Shown here: in pieces, positions 1-10,566 of the stretch
Position numbering within the stretch: position 1 is the stretch's first letter
Layout of the letters: the number at the start of each line of letters is the position of its first letter
From: Saccharum officinarum
Taxonomy: Eukaryota; Streptophyta; Magnoliopsida; Poales; Poaceae
Length of the DNA: 64,000 nucleotides
Assembly (NCBI GenBank): GCA_020631735.1
Contig: CM036191.1
Location: 38,299,335 to 38,363,334, forward strand
Direction of reading: 5' to 3'
Position numbers and translations under genes: made by a program
Notes under the pieces: model-generated
What the model saw: only the letters and a program-made list of their open reading frames with translations
Database searches by the model: none
Told to the model about the DNA's origin: nothing

Positions 1-3000
1 AATCTCACATATAGTTACAGATAAGTGTAATACCAAGAGACAAATGCTTAATAAATAACGTACTTAGTGTATAAAACATAACCTCAGAGTGCAAACAACG
101 GATAACAACTCCGATCTTCGGGTGTAGACTTTACTCCGCAGGAACAAACTGACTGGTTGATCACAAGCCTGACTACTCCAATCTCTGGCAATCTGGTACC
201 CATCCGGGATTTTTCCAAAGTATTGAAAATAAACAAGCGTGAGTACATTTCGTACTCCACAAGCATAACATGGGGATTCATGAGGCTCAAAAGGCAGACA
301 CGGTTTACTGCATTTAGCATTTTAGTAAGTCAACATTTTATCATTGGTTAACATCAACTTAAGCTTAGGCTCCCAATTAACCCACATGATCATATAATAG
401 AATTAAATAGAGTTATTGATCAACATTATATCATCATCATCGTCATCATCATCATAATACCGTCATAGTTCACCATGGACAACAACATCATCATAAGTAA
501 CCAGTTATTCTGTGAGTTTTCCGGGCCGCTCGTGTCCGTGAGCACGGCTGTTATAACAGTTTAAACACTCTGCAGAGGTTGTGCATCTTTACCCGTGAGT
601 CGTGTTACCCGTATGCCCGGGGCCCGTCGACCCCCTAACACTTCCAAGGTGAGCAGGCAGGGTACACTATGAAGCCTTCCATAGGCCTCTTCTAACAAGT
701 TAGGGCCGCGAGGTTTCCTCGGCAGGCAGATATAGAGAACCCCCCTTTCTGTGGCACAATTCCCGCAGGCTATACACACAAGAACAGAGGCAGTTCTATA
801 CCCAAAGTGGCAAGCCCCTCTTGCGCCCTTTCGGGTAACCTCTAACAAGCTAGAAAAGATCCTATTACTGAGCTAAAGTCAGAGCCATATGACTCTCACG
901 GTTGCACTGTATGTCCCAGCTTTTGCCCTACAGACAAGTCCTTACGGAGAGTTTAGGGCAACATGATCGACATCATTTGCACCATCACCCTATATTTCAA
1001 TCATTACCATCATGTTTATCCGTTTGTTCCCTTAATCATAGTATTGATCATGTTTGAATAGAGCACTAACATTCTACCCATATGCAATAAAACCCATAGG
1101 TATCAAGATATAAGTCATAAATGGCTAGGATGTCCTTATAGTCGAGCAATATTAGACACATGCATAATGAGTAGATTATATAATGAATAGGAATCAAGGA
1201 AGGCCCATGCTATACTTGCCTTGGTTCACGAACTGCTGCTGGTCCTGCTGATCCTCGTACGCGTCCGGATTTCCGACGTACTCCTCACCGTCTGAACTCG
1301 TACGACACGGAGTACAACACGCAAATCGGAGCAGACATACAAGCAAAACATAGCTACTATTAGAACAGTACACCATCAATAAATAAATCTGAATAAAATG
1401 TTTACCAAAATCATCTACGTCTCGCTACGATCACATTGACGCGAATTGCACGAAAATCGGAGCTACAACGCAAAAGTTACGAGACATTTACTATTCCAAA
1501 AGCTAGCTATTAACTAGATTTATTTGAGAAATTCAAAAGCTCTTAACAGGTCTAACAGTAGCACTATTGCGTAGATTATTAAATTATGAAACTAACGCAA
1601 GTTGAACGGGTCAAATCGGAGCTAAAACGACGATTTTATACACGTTTTACTGCAGTGGCAATTCTGTAAATAAATTGAAAACATTTCGGAATTAAAATAA
1701 AACAAATTCGGGAAAAATTCCTATCTGGCCGAGGACTGCGGGTTAATAACTCAAAAACACGGGGTCTCTTTAGCAATTTCTGCCCCGAAGGGGTATCGGC
1801 TGCCCACAGCCGTTGATCAAACGATGAAGGGCTAGGAAAGAAGGGGGGGAGGAAAGAGAGAGGCCGGCCGCCGGACTCCAGGAAGAAAACGGCGGTGCCG
1901 CCATGGGGCTCGCCGGAGCTGCTCGGCCGGGCACTCCAGGGCTCCATTTTCAAAAGCGAACGGACCGGAGCGAAGAGGGGAAGATGGCGAACGCATTCCG
2001 GGACAGAACGCGGGCACGGGGGACGCCCGAGCGGCTCCCGCCATGGACGGCGGCGAGGAATTCGCCGGAGCAGCGGGATTGGGTGCCAAAGTGCCCCATT
2101 CGCCAAACCAAATGCACAGGGAGGATGCGGAGGGGATGGGGGTTCCATTTTTGCCACTAACGCGGCCGGGGGAAGGCCCGAGGGGCACCCGCCATGGCTG
2201 GCCCGGAGGGGCTCGTCGGAGCTCGCGTAAGCCGGTCCTAGAGGCCACAAATCGCCACGGGAGAGGGACGGGGAGAAAGAGGGGAACGCGGCGAAGCTCA
2301 CCGAGCGGCAAAACGAAGACGAGGGCGGCTCAGAGACGATGGCGATGTGGAGGAGCGGACGGTTCTCCGGCGACGTTGCTGCGGCTTCGGGGGCTCAAAT
2401 GAGGGGGGAAATGGAGCGGGGATGCAGCCGGGAGAGAGGCGAAGGGGGTTGCGGCTCCCTTATAAGGCCGGGCGCGGGGGTGGAAAGGACGCTCCCACGA
2501 TCTCCGTTCGTGGGCGCGGCGGTCATGGCGGTTGCAGCGTCCGAGCGAGGCGCGGGGGAGGTTGGGGAAGGAGAAAGCGCCGACATGCGGGCCCGGACGG
2601 TCAGTGACCGCGGGAGAGGAGAGGGGGCAACGGTTGCTGGCGAGGTGGGCTGGGCCGCGGCCTAAGAAGGAAAGCGCGGGCGAGAGAAGGGCAGCTGCGG
2701 GAGTTGGGCCAACGGGCCGAAAACGGAGAAATGAAAGCGGGAAAAGTTTATTTCATTTTCCTTTTTCAAATTTGATTTTCAAATCACATTTTCAAATGTT
2801 TTTGAATGTCTTTAAACTTTGACTCAAACCAATCATCACAAAATATAGTGCAACAGCATGAGTGCAAAAACAAATGGTTAACCTTATGATTGATTTTATT
2901 TTCACCAATTTTTATTATTCCCTAAATTGAATGCACAAACAAATTCATAATTAAATCAATTTTTATCTATTTTGAAACAATGCAAAATTTAGGGTGTTAC

Positions 3001-3001
3001 A
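1..3001 (-). repeat. 3' LTR of the minus-strand element (about 60 bp missing at window edge)
   Basis: Matches 4964-7963 base for base with few differences. It ends in GGGTGTTACA at 2992-3001. It contains a CAT/CGT microsatellite (431-458), an imperfect palindrome GAGTACATTTCGTACTC at 240-256, and a very GC-rich block (about 1830-2710) whose long overlapping open frames on both strands are composition artefacts. A TTATAA core lies at about 2460 in the GC-rich block. Confidence 0.88.
431..458. repeat. Trinucleotide microsatellite (CAT/CGT)n in LTR
   Basis: Repeated ATC/CAT triplets with one CGT interruption. The same tract is present in the other LTR copy at 5394-5421, so it was copied with the LTR and has not changed length since insertion. 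Confidence 0.85.
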
Positions 3002-3015
3002 ATTCTACCCCCCTT
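3002..3015 (-). other. Polypurine tract next to 3' LTR
   Basis: On the minus strand this reads AAGGGGGGTAGAAT and sits directly before the LTR start TGTAACACCC. This is the expected site of plus-strand cDNA priming. A GAATCTCGAGGACGAG-type motif lies just upstream, as is common at the 3' end of grass chromovirus-like Gypsy elements. Confidence 0.75.
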
Positions 3016-4888
3016 AAGAGGAATCTCGTCCTCGAGATTCGGAAGACGATGATCAAAGAGATGTAGATACTCTGCCTTTGGATCTTCTTCATTTTCTCTC
3101 AACGATCACGCTGTAGCTTGCGTGTTGTTACAACCTTGCTCCTAATTGCTTGATCAACTCTTAAGCACAATCCCTTAGTCCTTTATGCCATTCCTCCAAT
3201 TGACCTTTGCAATTCCTTTTGTTCCAAGGTGATCACTATTAATTTCCAACTTTGTAGTGTAAGCGACATCACTCAAATTTCTCACACAACTCAACCTTGG
3301 TGTCGCCGAGCCTCCCTAGCACACTATTTATGCTAGGAGCATCGGCAACAACTTTTGCTTATCCGGGTATTAACACACTTCCATGTCATAATCATTGATC
3401 GCTCTAATTCATCGATGATTTCATAAGATCAAAACCAACTTAGTGAAGATATCCTTTAGATTCTTACGATCCTTGTGGATGTCACCCTTATATCCAAGAT
3501 TATGATGCCTCTAATGAATCTCTGACGATATCTTCTATTCCTAGGAAAACTTTAAATCTCACTCACATCTCGCATCCTTTGGTGGGTTCCAACTCAACAC
3601 ATCATTAGCTTTCTTTAGTTTCTCATAATTCCACCATTTGAGATAACTTATCCAAGTAGAGATCTTCCTTGAATCAAAAATTTATTGCCATAATTGATGT
3701 CACAACGAATCTTCCGAGTCTCTATAGAACCAACTGTAGATGAACCATATCTCCTTGCCTTGTCATTGTTGCTGACTTGTCTTGGGTATGGTGAAGTTCA
3801 AACACCCAACTGTGCTTGATGGTGACTTCTCAACCCTAGGGATAACTAATTCTTTCAGGTGGAGTACTTGAATGTAAGAAACATTCATCTTGTTACTTCT
3901 TCACTCAGCTACCCCCCTTAAGAGAGATCAACTAGGAGAACAACAAAGGGTAGCTTGCATCTTCTTCCAAGTGAGTTAACCATCATAATGACCTTCTGAT
4001 ATCCCACGGAAACTCATGTGTATAAGTAAGAACAAGAAGTCTGAAATTCCTTATGAGTAGAAAAACAGCAGCGCATGAAAACAGCTGTAACTCCTATTCT
4101 GTTAATCCAATGAAGTTGTAGTTTATACTGTTGGAAAGCTGTTGAAATCCTCTACAACTTTTGTATAGAACACTTTTTCTGATTCCAAACATAATTTGGT
4201 CGAAAACTATGCACCACAAAAACTACTCTAGGTTTCAGACAGCACAGCTATATCGTCTTGTGATTTTCATAACTCGTAAACCAAAACAGCTATAGAAGTG
4301 ATTCCAGTGGCAGATGAAACATACAAGAGTCTTCTTTTATCTATAAAAGTTTCATAACTTTTGGATGTCCAGATCTGGAGATATATCATGATGAACACAG
4401 ACTGCTCTGGAAAACAGGATTGATAAAACAGGAGAAAACCAAAACCCGCATATTTACTTCATTAATCCTTATGCCTTAGGCCTATAGACTAAATGAAATT
4501 GTGGACAATCCCCACAAGATCATTACAATCATTACAAAGATCCAAAACAAGCACATGCATAATGACAATTCAACAAGCAATTAAGGTGCACACTTCAATC
4601 ATTGACCCAGCTTGCGATACTATCGTTCTATTCATATTAAGGGCATATATCCTAAAGCTCCGCTCCCAATGTCGCAGGAAGATGGTAAGAGAGAATATTC
4701 TAAGAGCATATCAAAGCAAGGAGTGAAGATGAGAACAAAGGATTAAACAAGTATCAAGGAGGAGATGAATATCAAGGGTAGAGAAATAATAGAGGAATAT
4801 CAAGGTTTATAGAACAAGGGTGTTATAGCAATTCCTAAACCTTAAGACGGCCAATTCCTAACTAGGCTTGCGTCCTACAGTCAGCATT

Positions 4889-4900
4889 GCTCTGATACCA
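4889..4900 (-). other. Primer binding site, tRNA-iMet type
   Basis: Minus strand TGGTATCAGAGC lies three bases inside the LTR end. It is complementary to the 3' end of initiator methionine tRNA. It fixes the element's orientation. Confidence 0.85.
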
Positions 4901-4903
4901 CTT

Positions 4904-7900
4904 TGTCACACCCGATTTTAAGGATGAAACCAGATATGCACTATATGTGAAATAAAGGAGTCAAATCTCACATATAGTTACAGATAAGTGTAATACCAAG
5001 AGACAAATGCTTAATAAATAACGTACTTAGTGTATAAAACATAACCTCAGAGTGCAAACAACGGATAACAACTCCGATCTTCGGGTGTAGACTTTACTCC
5101 GCAGGAACAAACTGACTGGTTGATCACAAGCCTGACTACTCCAATCTCTGGCAATCTGGTACCCATCCGGGATTTTTCCAAAGTATTGAAAATAAACAAG
5201 CGTGAGTACATTTCGTACTCCACAAGCATAACATGGGGATTCATGAGGCTCAAAAGGCAGACACGGTTTACTGCATTTAGCATTTTAGTAAGTCAACATT
5301 TTATCATTGGTTAACATCAACTTAAGCTTAGGCTCCCAATTAACCCACATGATCATATAATAGAATTAAATAGAGTTATTGATCAACATTATATCATCAT
5401 CATCGTCATCATCATCATAATACCGTCATAGTTCACCATGGACAACAACATCATCATAAGTAACCAGTTATTCTGTGAGTTTTCCGGGCCGCTCGTGTCC
5501 GTGAGCACGGCTGTTATAACAGTTTAAACACTCTGCAGAGGTTGTGCATCTTTACCCGTGAGTCGTGTTACCCGTATGCCCGGGGCCCGTCGACCCCCTA
5601 ACACTTCCAAGGTGAGCAGGCAGGGTACACTATGAAGCCTTCCATAGGCCTCTTCTAACAAGTTAGGGCCGCGAGGTTTCCTCGGCAGGCAGATATAGAG
5701 AACCCCCCTTTCTGTGGCACAATTCCCGCAGGCTATACACACAAGAACAGAGGCAGTTCTATACCCAAAGTGGCAAGCCCCTCTTGCGCCCTTTCGGGTA
5801 ACCTCTAACAAGCTAGAAAAGATCCTATTACTGAGCTAAAGTCAGAGCCATATGACTCTCACGGTTGCACTGTATGTCCCAGCTTTTGCCCTACAGACAA
5901 GTCCTTACGGAGAGTTTAGGGCAACATGATCGACATCATTTGCACCATCACCCTATATTTCAATCATTACCATCATGTTTATCCGTTTGTTCCCTTAATC
6001 ATAGTATTGATCATGTTTGAATAGAGCACTAGCATTCTACCCATATGCAATAAAACCCATAGGTATCAAGATATAAGTCATAAATGGCTAGGATGTCCTT
6101 ATAGTCGAGCAATATTAGACACATGCATAATGAGTAGATTATATAATGAATAGGAATCAAGGAAGGCCCATGCTATACTTGCCTTGGTTCACGAACTGCT
6201 GCTGGTCCTGCTGATCCTCGTACGCGTCCGGATTTCCGACGTACTCCTCACCGTCTGAACTCGTACGACACGGAGTACAACACGCAAATCGGAGCAGACA
6301 TACAAGCAAAACATAGCTACTATTAGAACAGTACACCATCAATAAATAAATCTGAATAAAATGTTTACCAAAATCATCTACGTCTCGCTACGATCACATT
6401 GACGCGAATTGCACGAAAATCGGAGCTACAACGCAAAAGTTACGAGACATTTACTATTCCAAAAGCTAGCTATTAACTAGATTTATTTGAGAAATTCAAA
6501 AGCTCTTAACAGGTCTAATAGTAGCACTATTGCGTAGATTATTAAATTATGAAACTAACGCAAGTTGAACGGGTCAAATCGGAGCTAAAACGACGATTTT
6601 ATACACGTTTTACTGCAGTGGCAATTCTGTAAATAAATTGAAAACATTTCGGAATTAAAATAAAACAAATTCGGGAAAAATTCCTATCTGGCCGAGGACT
6701 GCGGGTTAATAACTGAAAAACACGGGGTCTCTTTAGCAATTTCTGCCCCGAAGGGGTATCGGCTGCCCACAGCCGTTGATCAAACGATGAAGGGCTAGGA
6801 AAGAAGGGGGGAGGAAAGAGAGAGGCCGGCCGCCGGACTCCAGGAAGAAAACGGCGGCGCCGCCATGGGGCTCGCCGGAGCTGCTCGGCCGGGCACTCCA
6901 GGGCTCCATTTTCAAAAGCGAACGGACCGGAGCGAAGAGGGGAAGATGGCGAACGCATTCCGGGACAGAACGCGGGCACGGGGGACGCCCGAGCGGCTCC
7001 CGCCATGGACGGCGGCGAGGAATTCGCCGGAGCAGCGGGATTGGGTGCCAAAGTGCCCCATTCGCCAAACCAAATGCACAGGGAGGATGCGGAGGGGATG
7101 GGGGTTCCATTTTTGCCACTAACGCGGCCGGGGGAAGGCCCGAGGGGCACCCGCCATGGCCGGCCCGGAGGGGCTCGTCGGAGCTCGCGTAAGCCGGCCC
7201 TAGAGGCCACAAATCGCCACGGGAGAGGGACGGGGAGAAAGAGGGGAACGCGGCGAAGCTCACCGAGCGGCAAAACGAAGACGAGGGCGGCTCAGAGACG
7301 ATGGCGATGTGGAGGAGCGGACGGTTCTCCGGCGACGTTGCTGCGGCTTCGGGGGCTCAAATGAGGGGGGAAATGGAGCGGGGATGCAGCCGGGAGAGAG
7401 GCGAAGGGGGTTGCGGCTCCCTTATAAGGCCGGGCGCGGGGGGGGAAAGGACGCTCCCACGATCTCCGTTCGTGGGCGCGGCGGTCATGGCGGTTGCAGC
7501 GTCCGAGCGAGGCGCGGGGGAGGTTGGGGAAGGAGAAAGCGCCGACATGCGGGCCCGGACGGTCAGTGACCGCGGGAGAGGAGAGGGGGCAACGGTTGCT
7601 GGCGAGGTGGGCTGGGCCGCGGCCTAAGAAGGAAAGCGCGGGCGAGAGAAGGGCAGCTGCGGGAGTTGGGCCAACGGGCCGAAAACGGAGAAATGAAAGC
7701 GGGAAAAGTTTATTTCATTTTCCTTTTTCAAATTTGATTTTCAAATCACATTTTCAAATGTTTTTGAATGTCTTTAAACTTTGACTCAAACCAATCATCA
7801 CAAAATATAGTGCAACAGCATGAGTGCAAAAACAAATGGTTAACCTTATGATTGATTTTATTTTCACCAATTTTTATTATTCCCTAAATTGAATGCACAA

Positions 7901-7963
7901 ACAAATTCATAATTAAATCAATTTTTATCTATTTTGAAACAATGCAAAATTTAGGGTGTTACA
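4904..7963 (-). repeat. 5' LTR of the minus-strand element (3060 bp)
   Basis: Complete LTR from TGTCACACCC (4904) to GGGTGTTACA (7963). Compared with the left copy I see substitutions equivalent to left-copy positions near 1069, 1557, 1754, 1902, 2195, 2236 and 2481, plus one G fewer in the G run near 1849. The GC-rich block carries a TTATAAGG core near 7421, a possible TATA element for transcription leftward. No gene is claimed inside the LTR. Confidence 0.88.
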
Positions 7964-9143
7964 CTAACCGAGGCCACCAGCTAGCCATATATATGAACTA
8001 ATCGGGGTTGGGGTAAGACAAACTGGAATTGCATACTAAAATTACAAGCTAGAATTGCAACTAAAATTACAAACTGAAAGCACGTAGTTAGTAGCAAACT
8101 GAATTATAAATTGAAAATGACCATCCTAGCATGCTGCTGTAGTGAACTAACTAATCATACCCTTTTTCCACCGGTTGTTCCCTAGCAGACATGGCTATCA
8201 TTCAGTAAAAAAAGACATAATGCTTGGAGACAGTGAAATTGCAATGACACTAACCAAATGTCGTGCGTGTGGTGCCACAATGCACATATTAATGGAGGCA
8301 AAAAGAAATATTACATCTAAATAGAGGCAAAGCACAACAACAATGCACATATTAATGGACCTATATTAAATTGACATCTGCATAGCCCATAGGTAGTAGC
8401 AAACCATTTGGGCCTTACCAGCCTCTGCTACGCCATAACCTTAACAATCCTCTACCACAATCCCCAAATAATCCCCTAACAATCCTCTACCACAATTCCC
8501 AAGCGTCTAAAAAAATCCACACCTGATATGGCCATTTCGTCAAACACAAGACATGCAAATTCAAAGCATATATCCCAACCCTAATTGTTACGTCATCATT
8601 GTTCTGTGGCTACAAGTTTATTATTTAAGCAAATTAATATCAATAGTTAAGCAATTTAATATCACTATTAAGCAAATTTAATTTGTTTAGTCAGGCAAGT
8701 TATCAGTAATTTGATCAAAGATTATAACAAAATAATAAGCCGTTAAACAACCAAGCAAATATCGTTATAATTAATAACAGAACTACACTAGTATCCCTGT
8801 AGTCTCTCTCTAGAGGTGCATAAAAGCACCTGCAGACTTGCTGCACACCCTAAACATATCCAGTAGTTATAACATTCTGAGAAGCTATGCGAATTAATAG
8901 TTTCCTTGCAGCTCATGTGCCTAGAACAAGTAATTAAGGATCAAGATGAAATCTTCACACATATGCTTGAAAGAGTGTACTTAGTTCATTCCCCCAAACA
9001 GTGTGCTATACTGTTGAATGAACACATTTAATAGGACAATGGCACATATCACCAACATAGAGTTGTTAAAACAAATTATGAATTTACAACAACATTTATG
9101 AGAATTACTAAAAGTCTCTCATTCAGAAAGCAGATAGGCTCAC
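7964..9143. other. No recognisable gene
   Basis: AT-rich sequence with short loose repeats of AAAATTACAA type around 8040-8075 and duplicated phrases (AATGCACATATTAATGGA at about 8280 and 8344; CAATCCTCTACCACAAT near 8447 and 8481). It may be introns or flanks of the gene fragments to its right. Confidence 0.5.
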
Positions 9144-9302
9144 CTTGATGGACAGATGGCGAAGTTTGTTTAGCTCCTTCATGCGGTGTATCGCATAGGA
9201 ACTATGAGCTAGTAGGTTGTTAACCCTCGCTATCTCGGATGGCAGCCTCCCTATCCCCTTTCTGTGCCCTATTCTGCTCGCTAGCAAAATTAGCTTTTGG
9301 TC
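9144..9302 (-). pseudogene. Possible exon fragment with leucine-rich spacing, unidentified
   Basis: Minus strand gives an open frame of about 52 codons with phrases such as IGRLPSEIARVNNLL and MKELNKLRHLSIK, followed by a plausible splice donor (AAG|GTGAGC). The spacing LP..I....NLL and ELNKLRHL recalls leucine-rich repeats of plant NLR proteins, but this is too short to identify. It sits 140 bp downstream, in the minus-strand sense, of a proteasome exon. The two cannot belong to one normal gene, so this is a composite of fragments or an artefact. Confidence 0.2.
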
Positions 9303-9439
9303 AGTGAACTAAAAGATAAACCCATCCGCTGAAATTAGATGAAGTAGTAGGCAGTTGTGTGCTTAGAAACTGATGCAATCAGGCAGCCTAGCAAAAAATC
9401 CTACAGATAAAAAAATTTCAAGCCACACAGGAAAAGTAC

Positions 9440-9553
9440 TTGAGTCTCAACACGAGCATACTCCACTAGTGTTCTAGCATCAGCAATAAGTCCACTCATG
9501 GCACGACCTATGCGCCCATCAATTTCCATGATTTTCTCCACACTGCTTGGTTC
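9440..9553 (-). pseudogene. Isolated exon of 20S proteasome subunit alpha-5 (PAE/PSMA5)
   Basis: The minus strand encodes exactly 38 codons, beginning [13 protein letters not shown] and ending [13 protein letters not shown], with [13 protein letters not shown] in the middle. This is the signature of the alpha-5 ring subunit of the 20S proteasome, which degrades ubiquitin-tagged proteins in cytosol and nucleus. The exon has a proper acceptor (TTATAG before GAACCAAGC) and donor (CTCAA|GTACTT) and no stop. The usual EIDEHIGCAMSGL is changed to [13 protein letters not shown], and LVEHARV to LVEYARV. I could not find the preceding (TSPLL-encoding) or following (HRFSYGEPM) exons within several kilobases, so this is a duplicated or captured gene fragment, not a working gene. 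Confidence 0.8.
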
Positions 9554-10566
9554 CTATAAACATAAAAAAAGCAAAGGAAAATTGAATTCATTTACAATGA
9601 AACAACATATAGCATGAAAACCACAAGCTAAGTGGAGCTGCCATAATCCTCTGATAAAACCATTCCTTTTATCATAGCACAAAATTGCATAAGGTTGAGC
9701 TCTTCTCCTCTGATAAAACATCAAAGAGCTTCTCACTAATCTATTATTTGCTCAGCAGCACAGTAGCGCACACCCAGGTTATACCCTTGGTTCATACTAC
9801 TACTAATTAAGGTTATTATATAGTAGAGATTACGACAGACTACTTTATCTCGTGAGTTGTGAAGCCTGTGAGATCCTCGCTAGCATTGCATCCGCTAGTA
9901 TTACAGTAGTGTGACTGACCATTTGAGTCTAGTTGACAGTTTGGGCGATGCAGACAGCAGGATGCAGGTGAACTTTCACCGGACGGTGGAGCCTGGATGG
10001 GAGGGCTGAACTGAAACTGAACTACTAGCCGGCCGCACTGCTGGAGCTCTGCACATCACTTTCAGTAAGCATTGTAGAACGATGCATATAAGTGCCTGAC
10101 GACGCCGTACTTGGGAAGTTGATGTTGTTTGTGTAAGGAACGATAAGCAATCAGGTGTTTAGTGCCTCATCCTTTGGTTTTTGGTGATCTGAAAGGATGG
10201 ACACTGCAAAGAACATACACACAAAAAACTTTGTTAAGCTCTGTCAATGAGTAACGGAGACTTAAAATGGAAACACCAAAGGTAAGCGAATCACACTGGT
10301 GTTCATGAAGAAATCAACTGCAGCTCATGGACTCATATGAGCAGCGCAAAAAAAAAACAAATAAGATGTTCCGTGTCCGCAGCTTGAGATACCCGACTGG
10401 GATTGTGCCTGGGGCTGGGGGAGTAATCAAGCCAGGCGAAGAGGCAGGGCACCAGCTTCGTCCTAGAAATTAGGCCACGGCAGCAGGACCGACCTACCCC
10501 TGACTCTCCATCACCCAGATCGAGCTCACGTTACGAACAAAGCAAAGGGCACGCGATGTTACCTTC
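9554..10566. other. Intron-like and unassigned sequence
   Basis: Sequence immediately right of the proteasome exon looks like intron on the minus strand (T-rich tract before the acceptor). Beyond about 9750 I recognise no coding region. The last 200 bases are GC-richer and stop abruptly at the solo LTR. Possible 5' flank of a minus-strand gene; nothing firmer can be said. Confidence 0.4.

Larger units (their letters stand above)
3002..4903 (-). other. Internal region of the non-autonomous LTR element, no gag-pol
   Basis: No reading frame here resembles gag, protease, RT, RNase H or integrase. The longest open stretch is about 77 codons (4493-4726, plus strand) with no recognisable motif. The region is AT-rich with no internal repeats that I can see. 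It may be leader and 3' untranslated sequence of a parent element brought together by loss of the coding part. Confidence 0.7.
1..7963 (-). mobile_element. Non-autonomous LTR retrotransposon (LARD-like), minus strand, left end cut by window
   Basis: Bases 1-3001 and 4964-7963 are nearly identical direct repeats, and the right copy can be extended left to 4904. LTR ends read TGTCACACCC...GGGTGTTACA on the plus strand. Orientation comes from the primer site (minus strand TGGTATCAGAGC, just inside the right LTR) and a G-rich polypurine tract next to the left LTR. The 1.9-kb interior has no gag or pol reading frame, so mobility would depend on another element's enzymes. By eye I find about seven substitutions and one single-base indel between the LTRs over 3.0 kb, so the insertion is recent. 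LTR features resemble Tekay/Del-type Gypsy elements of grasses (inference). The right flank begins CTAAC; the left flank is outside the window, so the target duplication cannot be checked. Confidence 0.88.

Noticed and set aside
1636..2311. Open frames of about 160-224 codons on the minus strand and 85-119 on the plus strand in the GC-rich block, repeated at 6599-7364
   Set aside because: They overlap on both strands, lie inside an LTR, change length because of a one-base indel between copies, and encode Pro/Arg/Ser-rich low-complexity peptides without domains.
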